A stretch of 64,000 bases of DNA, from NCBI GenBank assembly GCA_029532415.1, contig JAQOTA010000053.1, positions 744,001 through 808,000 of the forward strand, given 5' to 3'. The stretch is from Marasmius tenuissimus (Eukaryota; Basidiomycota; Agaricomycetes; Agaricales; Marasmiaceae). Below are positions 1-11,506 of the stretch, piece by piece. Position numbers and translations under genes: made by a program. The notes beneath the pieces are model-generated. The model saw only the letters and a program-made list of their open reading frames with translations, searched no databases and was not told the origin of the DNA. Every line of letters starts with the position of its first letter. Within the stretch, counting starts at the first letter, position 1.

Positions 1-1692
1 AGCGGCTGTTGATGGCGAACGAAAATGCGGTCACGAACATCGCTGATCTGTGGGTTGCTGCGGCGATGAACGTGGATAACGAGGATCCTTTCGAGACGGA
101 CACGGATGAGATGGATTCGGAGGAAGATGATGTAGAGTCTTTGGATCTAGGGGAGGCGCTTGCTACTGGTCCGAATCCTGAAGCACTCGATGGACCCCAA
201 CTCTATGGCCCAACGGGGGCGTCGCCGATAGCTGTCACTAATCGACCTCGACGGGACTCCAGGAACTCGGTGGCAAGGCAGAGTATCAGTTCCTCGCCTT
301 TAGCCAGGCGGCAATCGTTGAGCATTCCGAAACGACATGGGAGCCCCGCTATGCCCAGGAGACCCACAGGGGGTTCTTCAAGTCGACCTGCTGCATCCAG
401 CTGCTCTCAGAATTTGGAAGCAGGTGGATCCCCAGTTCTCTCTCGCCGGTATTCATCCAACGTTCCTGCCATCTTCTCACACCCTGGCGTGAAGACACCC
501 GCAGCAGTTCTCGATGCACAGCAGCTATTGTTGCATTCTGATGTGGATGGCCCCAACGAGGATATGTTAGAGCCCATTCTGGAATCCAGACGGGCGTCCA
601 GGATTGATGGGACTGCCGATGGCGTCGCGGATGAGAAGCCTCCTTCGCTACTCTCGCAAATACCAGTGTTGGTTATCATGCAGTATGGATTACTGGCGCT
701 GCATAGTACGACGCATGATCAAGTCTTCATGTCATATCTTGTAACGTGAGTGGTTACCACTTCTTGAAGATGATACAATTCACAACGTCTGTTTCAGGGA
801 CTACAATTCTGGAGGTCTCAACTTGAATGCCGGACACTTTGCTCAACTCAGTGCGTCTTGAACGGTCTATATAAGCCTTGCTGACTCATGCTCAATTACC
901 CTGTGCTTTCATAGTTGCGTTGATGTGTCTTGCGCAGATAGCGTACCAATTCTATCTTTATCCGTAAGTCTAAGTTTGCATCGGCCCTCCTTTCACTGGT
1001 TTCTGACCCGCTTTCGTTCTTGCAGGAACCTTGGGTACGCCAATGATGTGCATCCCCTTTTAGCCACTTCTAACAATACGACTCTCCCAGACCGCCTCGA
1101 GGCCGTTTTTCCCACTTGACGATGTTCCGTCTGGGATGCCTCCTGTTCATTCCATCCTACCTTACGGTCATACTGTACCGCGTTCCCTTTGCGAGTGAAG
1201 AAGAAGACGGCAACTTCCTGTTGATGACCGGTTCGTTCTGCTTCCCGTTCTCCTTCGCGGTCTGCGAGGTTCTGAATCGTTGACTTGCCTCCTTAGCGTT
1301 GGCTATCAGCACGGCTATCAGATACTGCGCGACCACCTTCGGGTATACCGCCATCTCGATTCTGTTGAACTATAGTGCGCTCTATTTCTTCGTCACTCTG
1401 TTGAGTGCTCTGAACGCCTTTAATTTTCAGTGACACCGCCCCAAGCGGTGGGACTGGCCAATGGGATTGCACAGAGTATCGTCAGTCTCGCGAGGTGCTT
1501 CGGACCTGTGTTGGGTGGATTGGTGAGCTCCTCCGACTTCTAATCATTTCTAGTACTTAACGACATTTTCTTCGTTCCCCAAAGATATGGTCCATGAGCA
1601 TCGAAGGTAACCCGAACGGATATCCCATTGGATTCCTCATTTGTGCTGGATTCTGTGCACTCTGTGTTTTGCATAGTTTCACCATCCGGTAA
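1..1692 (+). CDS. MFS transporter, C-terminal part (5' end outside window)
   Basis: The frame is open to the left edge, so the N-terminal half is missing. The visible protein starts in a long acidic, Ser/Arg-rich cytoplasmic loop and then gives membrane helices of the second half. I splice exons ..745, 798-850, 915-963, 1026-1034, 1091-1230, 1297-1374, 1431-1522 and 1585-1692; all phases agree. Diagnostic pieces are QFYLYPNLG, PPRGRFSHLTMFRLG and PPQAVGLANGIAQS, ending in HSFTIR. This matches the fungal MFS group related to yeast YCR023C and plant zinc-induced facilitator-like carriers, which often carry a long central loop. Substrate unknown. Exon 1026-1034 is only 9 nt. The family call is strong; the exact subfamily is inference. 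Confidence 0.9.
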
Positions 1693-4600
1693 ACCACCCT
1701 TATCCTTTCTCCGGCATACATACTAGATTCTTGTTCATATCTCTTCCTTCCACTTGTCTTTCCTCCGCTCCCCATCTGTACCTCCACCGCACGCGATACA
1801 TCAACATTATGGTTTCTTGAATCCTTCGATTATAACTCCTTTTTGGTTCGTTCGTCCATCACCTCGCAGTCACTAGTTATCGTTATTAGATATGATTGTT
1901 GTTCTTTCCGTCCTGAACCGTATTTCGTCTAGCGTTTAGTCCTCTGTTTTACGTCGCACTGTAGTAGTACCTGTCCATATCGGACACTCACTTTCCCCGT
2001 AATTTCTATCGCCGTAATGCATACCTGTCCACTAGACACCAGCGGGCGAGATATGGAGCGCCCACAAGGATCTACACGCCACAGTGTGGGGGCGATCAGT
2101 TAGTTTCGACGGTGTGCCCGTCCATATCCTAAATCATGAACATGGAAATGACGCCCAGTTCATCTCACTGGCGCTTTGAGTTAACTGCTAGTTCGGTACG
2201 AGTCCTTGATGTTGACGTGGATGCAAGTTTGAGGGTACATATCAAATGGAACCGGAAATTCTTTGTTCCTCGGGCAGTACATCTACGAGCCAATCCTTCG
2301 TTCAACCTAACCTCCGCTAGGTATCTCGTCCGTCTAGCCGTCTAAAGGACCGACCTTTAGTTTCCGATGCTGCCTATGATTGTTACATTTTCCGTGTCAT
2401 GATGCATTGAGATATCGGCATCTCGACATCTACGCGGACGAGACACGGGAAGTGGCAATGGACTTTGGACGTTGATGCCGACTCGACTGTCGAAAAGAGA
2501 AGGCGGTGAAACAGATCATTCCGCCTTTCATTCTCTCCACATATATCCGCCCTACCCGTCAAAAGATTGCGAGACCAATGGTATCATGACACGGATAGTT
2601 GCTGCTTGAGGTAACAAAAAGTTTTTTGTACTGCTTCATGATGCTCCTCTCGACGTCTCAAGCGGTTGAGGTCAAAAGCGTCCAAATCATGTATCGAACT
2701 GTAGATTGGTGATAACAAAATCATATGTGATATGCCCGATCAGCGACGAGTTGTTGCCATTGCCGTCTAGAGCCATAAACGCGGATGCTTTTGGCGGGAG
2801 TCCACACTTCAGGGAACTTTATCTCACCGAAAATTTTCTTTTTAGTTCCCGCTTGACGGAGCGGCGAGCACAGGTATGGATGTATAAGTCTGACCGCAGT
2901 CTCAAAGACTTGATTTGGCGCCAACCAAGTTTGTGGTGGCGTCAAAAGCTGGAATGTTGATTGCGGCCTGCCTCGAGGCCAGTGTCCAGAACTTGCCGAC
3001 ATAATTCCAATCGTCTAGCGCCACTGAGCCATCGCACTGTAGCTTTAGCCTTCTATGTCCACGACTTCGAACTTATGTCTCGCCATATGTTCCTTGCAGT
3101 GGCGTATAGATCATCGGCTGCGACCCGGAGAACGTCTCAGCCTGGCGTACCCCTTGCTTGTGGGGACTTCATTAAAGTGAAGTGGACATGCTATCACACT
3201 TCAATCTAGAACACTTACGCTCAGTGGCTGGTCGATATTTCTGACTGAGTGGTTTATGAGGTGATAAGACGTCAGAGGCATGGTAGACGTCTTCAGCACA
3301 AAAGAATTTCGTTGTAGAAAGTCCGCGACTCGACGTTCACAAGGTCCTGCCATGCCCTGCATGTACTAGGGACTCAGCTTGTCAGTCAAGTCTAGAAGCT
3401 GGAATCTGTCTAAGAACAATTATCAGTAAGTGTGCCAAAGGGTATAGTTTGTACAGGATCCTAAATTCGACGGTGATCCGACACGCACAGCGGCCCCTAC
3501 CCCATAGTCGACTTTAGCTACCTATCTCTAGAGACCATTGAAGTCTACTGAAGCCACGAGAATTCTGCAACCGTCGTTTGAATGTGTTGCTTATGCTCCA
3601 GATTCCAGTCCGACTGTCCGGAGGTGGCTGCCGCATACCTAAACTTCGACTCTCTAGTTGGTGGGGCGATTGGCACGGCGTCCCCACGGATGACCATGAG
3701 GAGGGAAAAACGAATAGTGATCCGCACCGTAAGTACGACTTCGATTCCCGCCCTCACTCGGGTATGCAATATACAAAGTCAAAGCACTGATGCGCATTGA
3801 CAATGCACATTGCGGCGGGTAGTTCACCTCGGACATGTGCCTATTCAACAGTCAGTCACGGGTGTTTTGGTATCATCGCTGAGTCCAGAAGAAGCTTGAA
3901 TTGATGGAAAAGACGAATGGAATTCGAGAAGCTCTTGAGTTTTGGGGATGTGGCTTCGTGTCTGTCGACGGGGTTGGAAAGGAGAGACAGATCCGAGGGG
4001 TCCAGAACATCTGAGCGGGAAGATGAATTGCAGTCTGAGGACGAAGTGGAGCTGAAGGGACGTGCATAACAGCTCACTCAAAGTCAATATTACCCTTCCG
4101 CAGCCGCCTCAGTCGGAAAACTTGGCGGAGGGGGTGAGCAAACCAATGGCCAGTGTACGGAAGAGGAAAGCGGCCCCCGATGCTCGAAATCTGGTTGCTA
4201 TTGGTCGCTATTGGCCCAGCACAGATTATCCCATTGAACAAAGGAACGTACTCTGCCGTGTAGTGACGACCAGGGTCAGTGCATATGGAATTCATGAGCA
4301 AGTTCTCACTTGGCGCCTTATCACGAAGTCACCTTGGAGTCACCTCCGTCGTCCCTGGTATCCACGTATGAGCTATTTCGAGACCTGGAGCCTATTCCAC
4401 GAGGACGGGGAATGGAATGTTCCCTCCCTTGAAGACGTTTGACGGATCCTGTTGAGACACATCATGTCGCGCAAGCTTCTGAGTCGCTATGAGTGAATGC
4501 GACCCCACCGGTTAAATTGACGAGGTAGATATGGGACCTGAAGGGACCCACAAGTACGCGCAAGGTGTACTACTAGCGATCCCGAGGCAATAAAAAGCAC

Positions 4601-6660
4601 CGAACCGACTCCCGTATTGCAACCTGCGGCTCCGAAGATTGTGGCCCATGGGTTAATGAGACCTATTGAGACCTGGATCCTCCAGTCACTTGTCGAACCT
4701 GAATATCCTTTTGCCATCTCCGAGATCCAAAATCAAGCTATCAGGCTTCGCTTGTGGTATATTGGTCTATGAAGCGATTGATGCGGGATTCGCTCACTTC
4801 ACATCGGAGCAGGAGGCGACCCTGAGAAGATATTGTTGAACTTGTGTTGCACTCGTTATTGATGAGCTGGGATCTGGCAAACTACGCACCGTCGTAATAA
4901 TACATAACGATACAAACATCCGGGTTCTGTTACAACGTGATTTACGAAGATACCCTTGAAACACTTCTGCAAGCTGTTGACCACCCAGCCGTTCGGCCAA
5001 GGGAAAGAGCGAGCGACCGGTATGCCCGCGATGTGGGCCCGTATATTTTGAGTTCCTGGAGAAGGAAGCCTGTGATAGGTGTGATGAATGATGATCATGG
5101 ACCATAATTGAGTGAGCCTACGCTCGGACTCCGGAGTATTGTTACCAGAAATGGAGGTAACCGTTCGGAGCTTGAAACACACAACTTGGGCTCATTCTGT
5201 TAGGGATCTATGAAGAGGTCCTATTACTCCGGAGTGAGTCCGGGTACAAGTTACAATCAAAACACTTCATTGACCTCCCGGCAAGCCTCGAGTGGTGATA
5301 GACTTAGTGGGACAAACTGTCCTATGGAATTACCGAACGCGGGGGTCGACGACGCCTCCATGCTTACATGCGTATAGTCCTTGTGTATGTGCAGCTACGC
5401 CACTTGTTGCGTCAAGGTGACTCTATCGAAGGCTCGTCAATGCGGACAGAAGGGTGCATGATCAAGGGCAGCGTACATTGTCCCTGTCAGCGCCACCACA
5501 GCTTCAGGGAGGCTTATTGGTGGATAGTCGCACCTAGTTCGAGAACGCTAAATGAAGATGCTGTCCGGGATCTACCAGTCTCCGCTAGTTGGCTCTTGTA
5601 GGAAGTAACGGAGAGCACGACTTTATTCACCTTCAAACACAGTTAATAACGCATGCTGGAATGAATCAGAAGAGGACCAACCTTCTGTAGGGCAAAATCT
5701 CGTTCCGAACTGGAAGCAATATAACAGAATCCGAAAGTGTATCGGAGGAGTCGGGAAATGATCAGGAATCGGAAAGACGAAGGTCATGGAACGAACCGAA
5801 AGTCGGAGCACCAACCTCAGGGTGACGCTCTCGGAACGTCCCAGGACGAGAATAAGGATCCACCGAGACTTGCCAATTCTTCCGAAGAGAACACCCTGTT
5901 CTCTCGGGTCGCTCCATTGCACCTATGGCCCTCAGGCTTGAGCTCGACTGTGTTTGTCCACATTTGAATTCCGAGTCTGGTCGTAGACCGAAAACCGCCC
6001 GGCGCCAGCTGGACTCGGCCTTCCCGCTTGGAATCATCTATAAACCTTCCACGTAAGTTATCGAGTGAAACCTCAGGAATAATTATGGTTATGTTTGCCC
6101 AGTGACTCAATTAAGGAGGGGCACTGAGTTGCTGTGTGGTTGCCAACCCGGCGATGCTTAGTCGGCAGGCTGATCAGGATGGTGAAACTTTCGAAAAGGT
6201 ACCAGGTAACAAGGACAAACAACCGCTTGCGACTACGTCCCCGACTACCACCTCAATAGAGACCGAATTGCGGCATGGGCTTGTGTTGAGCCCGTATATT
6301 TTCTGGGATGGGATAGCTTTCTGTGCTTTTCTCGAAATTTCTTTTTCCGGCCACCATAACCGCCGACTGGGACACCCTGACTGCTGACTCGACACGCCTT
6401 CCCCATGAAGCAAATATGAAGTGACAAGTCTATATTTTTCCTGCATTGCTTTATTGGGCGTGTATCAATCCTTTCAACCGACTGTATCATCTCGACATAA
6501 CGGAACATGGAGATCTGGCTATGCAAAGTATCTCTCGCGTGGCTTTGGGAGATCTATCCGTCGTGCCTTGGCTTTACACGATTCATGTAATGGAATATGA
6601 AGCCCGACGGACGGTGCTGAATAGTGAGATCTATTCAATCCCAATATAGATTTGGCAAGT
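1693..6660. other. Long region without a convincing gene
   Basis: About 5 kb follows the transporter stop before the terpene synthase promoter. Short open frames exist on both strands (for example 4062-4442 plus, 5623-6110 minus), but none shows a domain, a consistent intron pattern or a signal peptide that I recognise. The plus frame around 3920-4065 is rich in charged residues (repeated Glu/Arg/Ser) and could be a scrap of a gene. I see no terminal inverted repeats, LTRs or reverse transcriptase motifs. Best read as intergenic or decayed sequence. Confidence 0.5.
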
Positions 6661-6690
6661 AGTAGGGGGTTACTGCCGATCGTTTTGGGT

Positions 6691-6698
6691 TTATAAAG
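6691..6698 (+). promoter_or_regulatory. TATA-like element of the terpene synthase gene
   Basis: The sequence TTATAAAG lies 120 nt before the terpene synthase ATG and is followed by a pyrimidine-rich leader. It is the only TATA-like site close upstream. Confidence 0.45.
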
Positions 6699-6810
6699 GT
6701 ATGCCTCTTTCCACCAACTTCTTCCTCACCCCGCTTCATTTTCTTCCTCCACATAACTTTCTGTTTTTCTTCTCGCCTTTATTAGATTTACTCCTATCTA
6801 CATTTTAACT

Positions 6811-8049
6811 ATGTCTACTTCAGCAACTACTACCCCATCGCCTTCAAAATTCATTCTCCCTGACCTCGTCTCCCACTGTGATTTCCCGCTTCGCGTCAGC
6901 CGACACAGAAAACGGGTCACTACCGAGACGAAGAGGTGGCTTTTCAAAGGCGACAACATTGTTGGGAAGGCGCGGGACAAATACAATGGACTGAAATGCG
7001 GTTTGCTGACAGGTGTGTGGGATACATTGGACGTCCTTGTACCTTCGACTGACCACTATCGTATACAGCAATGGTCTATCCCGACGCGGCCTACCCCCAG
7101 CTCAGAGTCTGCAATGACTTCTTGACCTATCTCTTCCATCTCGATAACCTTTCGGATGACATGGATAACCGCGGGACGACCACTACCGGCGACGTCGTTA
7201 TGAACGCCCTCTATCATCCAGAGAAATACACGTCCCCACGGGTCGGGAAGATGACTAGGGAGTGAGTCATCTCGTGTCCTTGACTTCATCATCATTGACT
7301 GACAATCTGCCAAAGCTATTGGCAACGTTTGATACGGACGGCTTCGCCTGGCACCCAACAGCGATTCATCGAGACGTTCGACTTCTTCTTCGCAAGCGTT
7401 ACCGAGCAAGCTCAGGATCGCTCATCTGGTGCTATCCCAGATCTTGAGTCGTACATCGCTCTTAGGCGAGATACATCAGGCATGTTATCCTTTACTCTTC
7501 CTCCACGTGTTTGTCGCTCACCTGCCTGACCCTTTACAGGATGCAAGACGTCTTTTGTCCTCATTGAATATGCCTATAATCTTAATATTCCCGATGAGGT
7601 TATGGACCATCCTTTGATCCGCAGCTTGGGTGAAGCCGCAAACGATCTGGTGACCTGGTCAAACGTACGTTCGTTCTCTTTCATGGTGAATTTGGTAGCT
7701 TACGTCGCATTTTTAGGATATCTTCTCCTACAACGTCGAGCAAGCGAAGGGAGATACTCACAACATGGTACCAGTTATCATGAATGAGTTTGGATATGAC
7801 CTTCAAACCGCCATGGACTACGTTGGAGACCTCTGCAAGCAGTCCATTGACCGTTTCCTCAGCGACCGTGCTCAGCTCCCGTCCTGGGGTCCGGAGATCG
7901 ATCGTCAAGTCGATATTTACGCGGACGGTCTCGCAGATTGGATTGTTGGCGCCCTTCACTGGTCATACGAGTCCGAGCGATACTTCGCTAAAAACGGACC
8001 TGAAATTAAGAAGTCCAGGGTCGTCAATCTGTTGCCTCGTCGGGATTGA
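6811..8049 (+). CDS. Sesquiterpene synthase (class I terpene cyclase)
   Basis: Cyclises a prenyl diphosphate, most likely farnesyl diphosphate, in the cytosol. Five exons (6811-7012, 7069-7261, 7316-7479, 7540-7664, 7717-8049) give 338 aa, the usual length for basidiomycete sesquiterpene synthases. The Asp-rich metal site reads DNLSDDMDN (D93-N101). The second metal site is NDIFSYNVE (N228, D229, S232, E236), a perfect NDxxSxxxE. The C-terminal Arg-Tyr pair is R316-Y317. All catalytic motifs are present, so the enzyme should be active. The third intron appears to begin with GC (7480), because only that donor keeps the frame. No tailoring enzyme is adjacent, so the product cannot be predicted. 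Confidence 0.97.
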
Positions 8050-11000
8050 TTTCAGTGATCGTAAGTTCTCTAGGTGATATCATTCATCATGCCGTTCTAA
8101 ACATTCCATTCAACCAGCCTTCACAACCCCCTTATGTCGCCTATTAGAATATCCACATTACTATGCAACCACTTCGGCCACCGCTGTATCCTTCGATCCA
8201 CTTCCGCCTTCGTTCTTTCACCCCCCTGTAGCCCCAAACCCGAACGTTCACTGTATCATATTCGTTTTCGGCCTCTGTTTCGTGGACATTATATTTCTTT
8301 CCTTCAAATCTCGTCGTCCCGATGAAACATTACTATTCTTTTGGAGTACATTACTATCCCGCCATTCACTCTGGTTCTACACTACAAACATTTCTATTCA
8401 TTGCTATCCTACCTCCCGGCTTCCGAGCGCCATATTTGGGACTCTTCATCTCTTATTGTTCTCCCAGTTGCTTTCGGCAGTCCCTATCGTTATTATTTAT
8501 TATTCCACGCATCTGAGCTGGATCATTTTGCGTACATATTACATTCGTTCATTTACATCACTTTTCATTTTTTTTCAATACTTTAAATTTGGCCTGCATG
8601 CTCCCCTTCTCCTCCTGTTATGGTACTACTACCCACCATTCGCCAGGTCAAAATCAAAATCAAAGCACGATTGCATTAACTCTGTCGGCTGCTTTTGTGG
8701 CCTCAGCGGGACTGGTACTGCTACTACTACCGCCTGCAACCTGTGCTGCAAAGGCCGCCCCGGGCCCGTTTGAACTGCACCTTCCCGTCCCGTCCCGCCG
8801 TCCCCGTCGTCCTGGGTCTAGCTGAATTTATCCACTCGGAGTATCTTCTGGGCTAAGAAACTTCAGGTATGTGATTGCGAGCCGCTGGAATCGTGAACGC
8901 ACGGGCTCTATAAACCCCTTTCGAAATCGGGAACGATGTGAAGCGGGGGTAGATCCTCCGGCGAATGACCCGGGGGGGATCTCAGGCAGGGTGGCCGAGC
9001 CTCCATCCATACTCGATATCATTCGGGTTTGACTGGGAGAACGGCAGCACCCAATTCAACAATGACAATGATTATTTTTTTTTTTGTTGACTCGGCTCGA
9101 AGATTGGAACGGACTTTCCGCACCACGCCAGACTCCCGAGGCGCGTCACTGACAAGGATCAAAGTTGAATAGGCCAACTCTGAATCATGATTGGGCATCG
9201 GGGAAGTAGACAAAGCACATTTTGATTGAGTGGATCTATGTTTTGTGGCGACTACATACATATGTAGCCACAAACTGTTTCAATGTTAAAGCTAGCGGCC
9301 CCGAGCCCCTTCGGGCTCCAGACGATCAGCATCCGGGCGGTTCGCTGGCCAAGGAGACAGGTATTGGTGTAGCTCCCGGAACAACATCGGCGAAAGATGG
9401 CTACGCTCAGACGAGTCATGACAAGACTGTGAACAAGTAGACATCTTGATTCTTGTCAAGGACGACGTACTGGTCCTGATTTTCGAGAGTTTGATGGGCG
9501 CAGCCTATGAAGGCTGAATCCCTTAGAGCTGTGCCTTAGTGACGGACATAACGTACGTTGAGGACCGACTCTAAATCTGTCTATAAGCCGGAATGACAGC
9601 GATAATGACAATACAACGCATAGAGTTTGCTAGAAGCTAGTAAACGAGAAAAAAACGGATTGGAAAGACGGACTTGTAGAGAAAGTCACTCAAGGGCCAA
9701 GACGGGCTTGATCGAAGGTAGTCACCGTCGGAAGATTATTGAGCCCCTCTCTCGTATTCATGTAACAATCTTGATATTACTACTCAGATGGCAAGAGACA
9801 AAAGACCCATCTTTAGACATCACGTCAATCACCCGTTCTGTCTTGAGATTTTGAAACTTTGAGAGGAGCGGGACGGGGAATGGAGCCCACCGCAAATATT
9901 ACGGTCATTGTAGTCGCTAATACACGCGCGCCCACGAGGTTGCTTGCTGGCTTCCCGCACAACAGCTCTTTGTCCAAGCGATCCAGGGAGAAGAGGGATC
10001 CCATCCACTCGGCAGGAAGGCAGTGAGTCTGGTTGACTGCGCGTGATGAGAACAGATGGGCGTGCCTTAATTATGTTTAAAGACTCCGGCCAAATGCACG
10101 AAACATGAGTTTAAAGACATGTAGATACCGACAATGCTTGAAGCTTTGAAGCTTGAACTTTGTCTTCTGTGATCGAAGGTCCTGAGTCTAGATGGTCAGA
10201 TGAAAGGAACATAGACCTCCTTTCGTCTGATGTTAGTCGAACGATGACTTCCATGTAGGGGTTTCTGGGGAGATCCACGCACGTTAAACGTGTATTGTCA
10301 CTGTCTTCTGAGAGCTGTCAGAGAGGTTCCAATCACAGCAGGAAAGCCAAAACGAGTCTAATAGCACCCCTCCAAAACAATCGATTGCAAAATCGCGATA
10401 CGCCAGCCACATGCTCCTCCAGAACACTCGCGGGTTCCAAACACAGAAAAATGAATCTCATGGTTCGATGCCACATTGATCTGGGGTTTACTCACCGGAT
10501 GTGGATGAACTTTCGCACACGCTCATAAGTCGAGGTATTGGAGCCCGGCAGTACCGTTACGATGCGTCGATGATTCAGATCGTGGACTTCCGGTATTCTT
10601 TCCGGAAATTAAGCACTCACGACCCTAGCAGGACCAGCGTAGGTGATGGAGTCCTTCACAGCAAAGCCGCTGAACTTATTGTCTGGCCGGCGATTAAAAG
10701 TGCGAGTGCACCGGGGTGGGGCGGAGGCCTACGAGTCATCCTTCAAGGTAGCTCAGATATTTGTACCAGTCTCCGATGGCAACGGGCAAAAATTGTCTTC
10801 AGTCGATAGCATACCATGAAAAACGGCGAGGAAAAGGCTCACCTCATCATCGAGTTGTAACGTCGTCGCGAGTCAAGGTTTGAAGATCCGCGAAGAGGAG
10901 AGCATGGAGCTTGATACGAGTAATGAGACCTGATATGGTCAAGGTAATACTGCAAGTATGTGGTTGGCAGGTGGCACAGATTTTGCAAGCCTGAACATCT

Positions 11001-11506
11001 CCAGATCGACCCACTTGCGGGTACATTCCAGACAAGTATCACAGTCGGCCAAAAACTTGGGTTGAGCTGAGAAAGAGGCTTCCTATCACTATAAGTCGAC
11101 TACCAACGACACTAAGGGGTCAATATAAGAGACAGAAGACAAAAGAGCGATGGAGGGCTGGATCAGGATTGCGGCTACTAGAGCTAGCGCGATTCGATTG
11201 TATGTTGCTTGTGATACCATATGTCGGACCTTTTTGGGAGGCACCTAATCGTCTTGATGAAAATATCGTGCAAGGAGTGTTGAACTGACGCTGAGTACAG
11301 CATATTGACCTCGAGCCTTGCTGGAGTCGGTAACGGAGACTAAAGCCTACAGGACAAGCTCGACCAAACAAAAGCGACGCGTTCAGCCACGTGCAGAGTG
11401 GCTGTGCAATTTTTCTCTTTCTCGTCTTGTTGCTCAGTCGCTGTGATCGCCATCGCCCGCTGGTTCTGTTACTGACCGTCGGGTTGTCTCAAAAAATTAG
11501 TGCGCT
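8050..11506. other. Intergenic region, no gene recognised
   Basis: The first 800 nt after the terpene synthase are very pyrimidine-rich on the plus strand and yield a long Leu/Tyr/Ser-rich open frame (8282-8773) that looks like composition, not protein. A short hairpin (GAGCCC, CTTC loop, GGGCTC) lies at 9303-9318. I find no domain, RNA gene or transposon signature. Confidence 0.5.

Noticed and set aside
4062..4442. Plus-strand open frame of 126 codons
   Set aside because: No domain, no homologous feel, and competing frames on both strands of similar length; not distinguishable from chance.
8282..8773. Open frame of 163 codons rich in Leu, Tyr, Phe and Ser
   Set aside because: It comes from a long pyrimidine-rich stretch, overlaps other open frames in the same strand, has no signal peptide or domain, and ends in low-complexity repeats.
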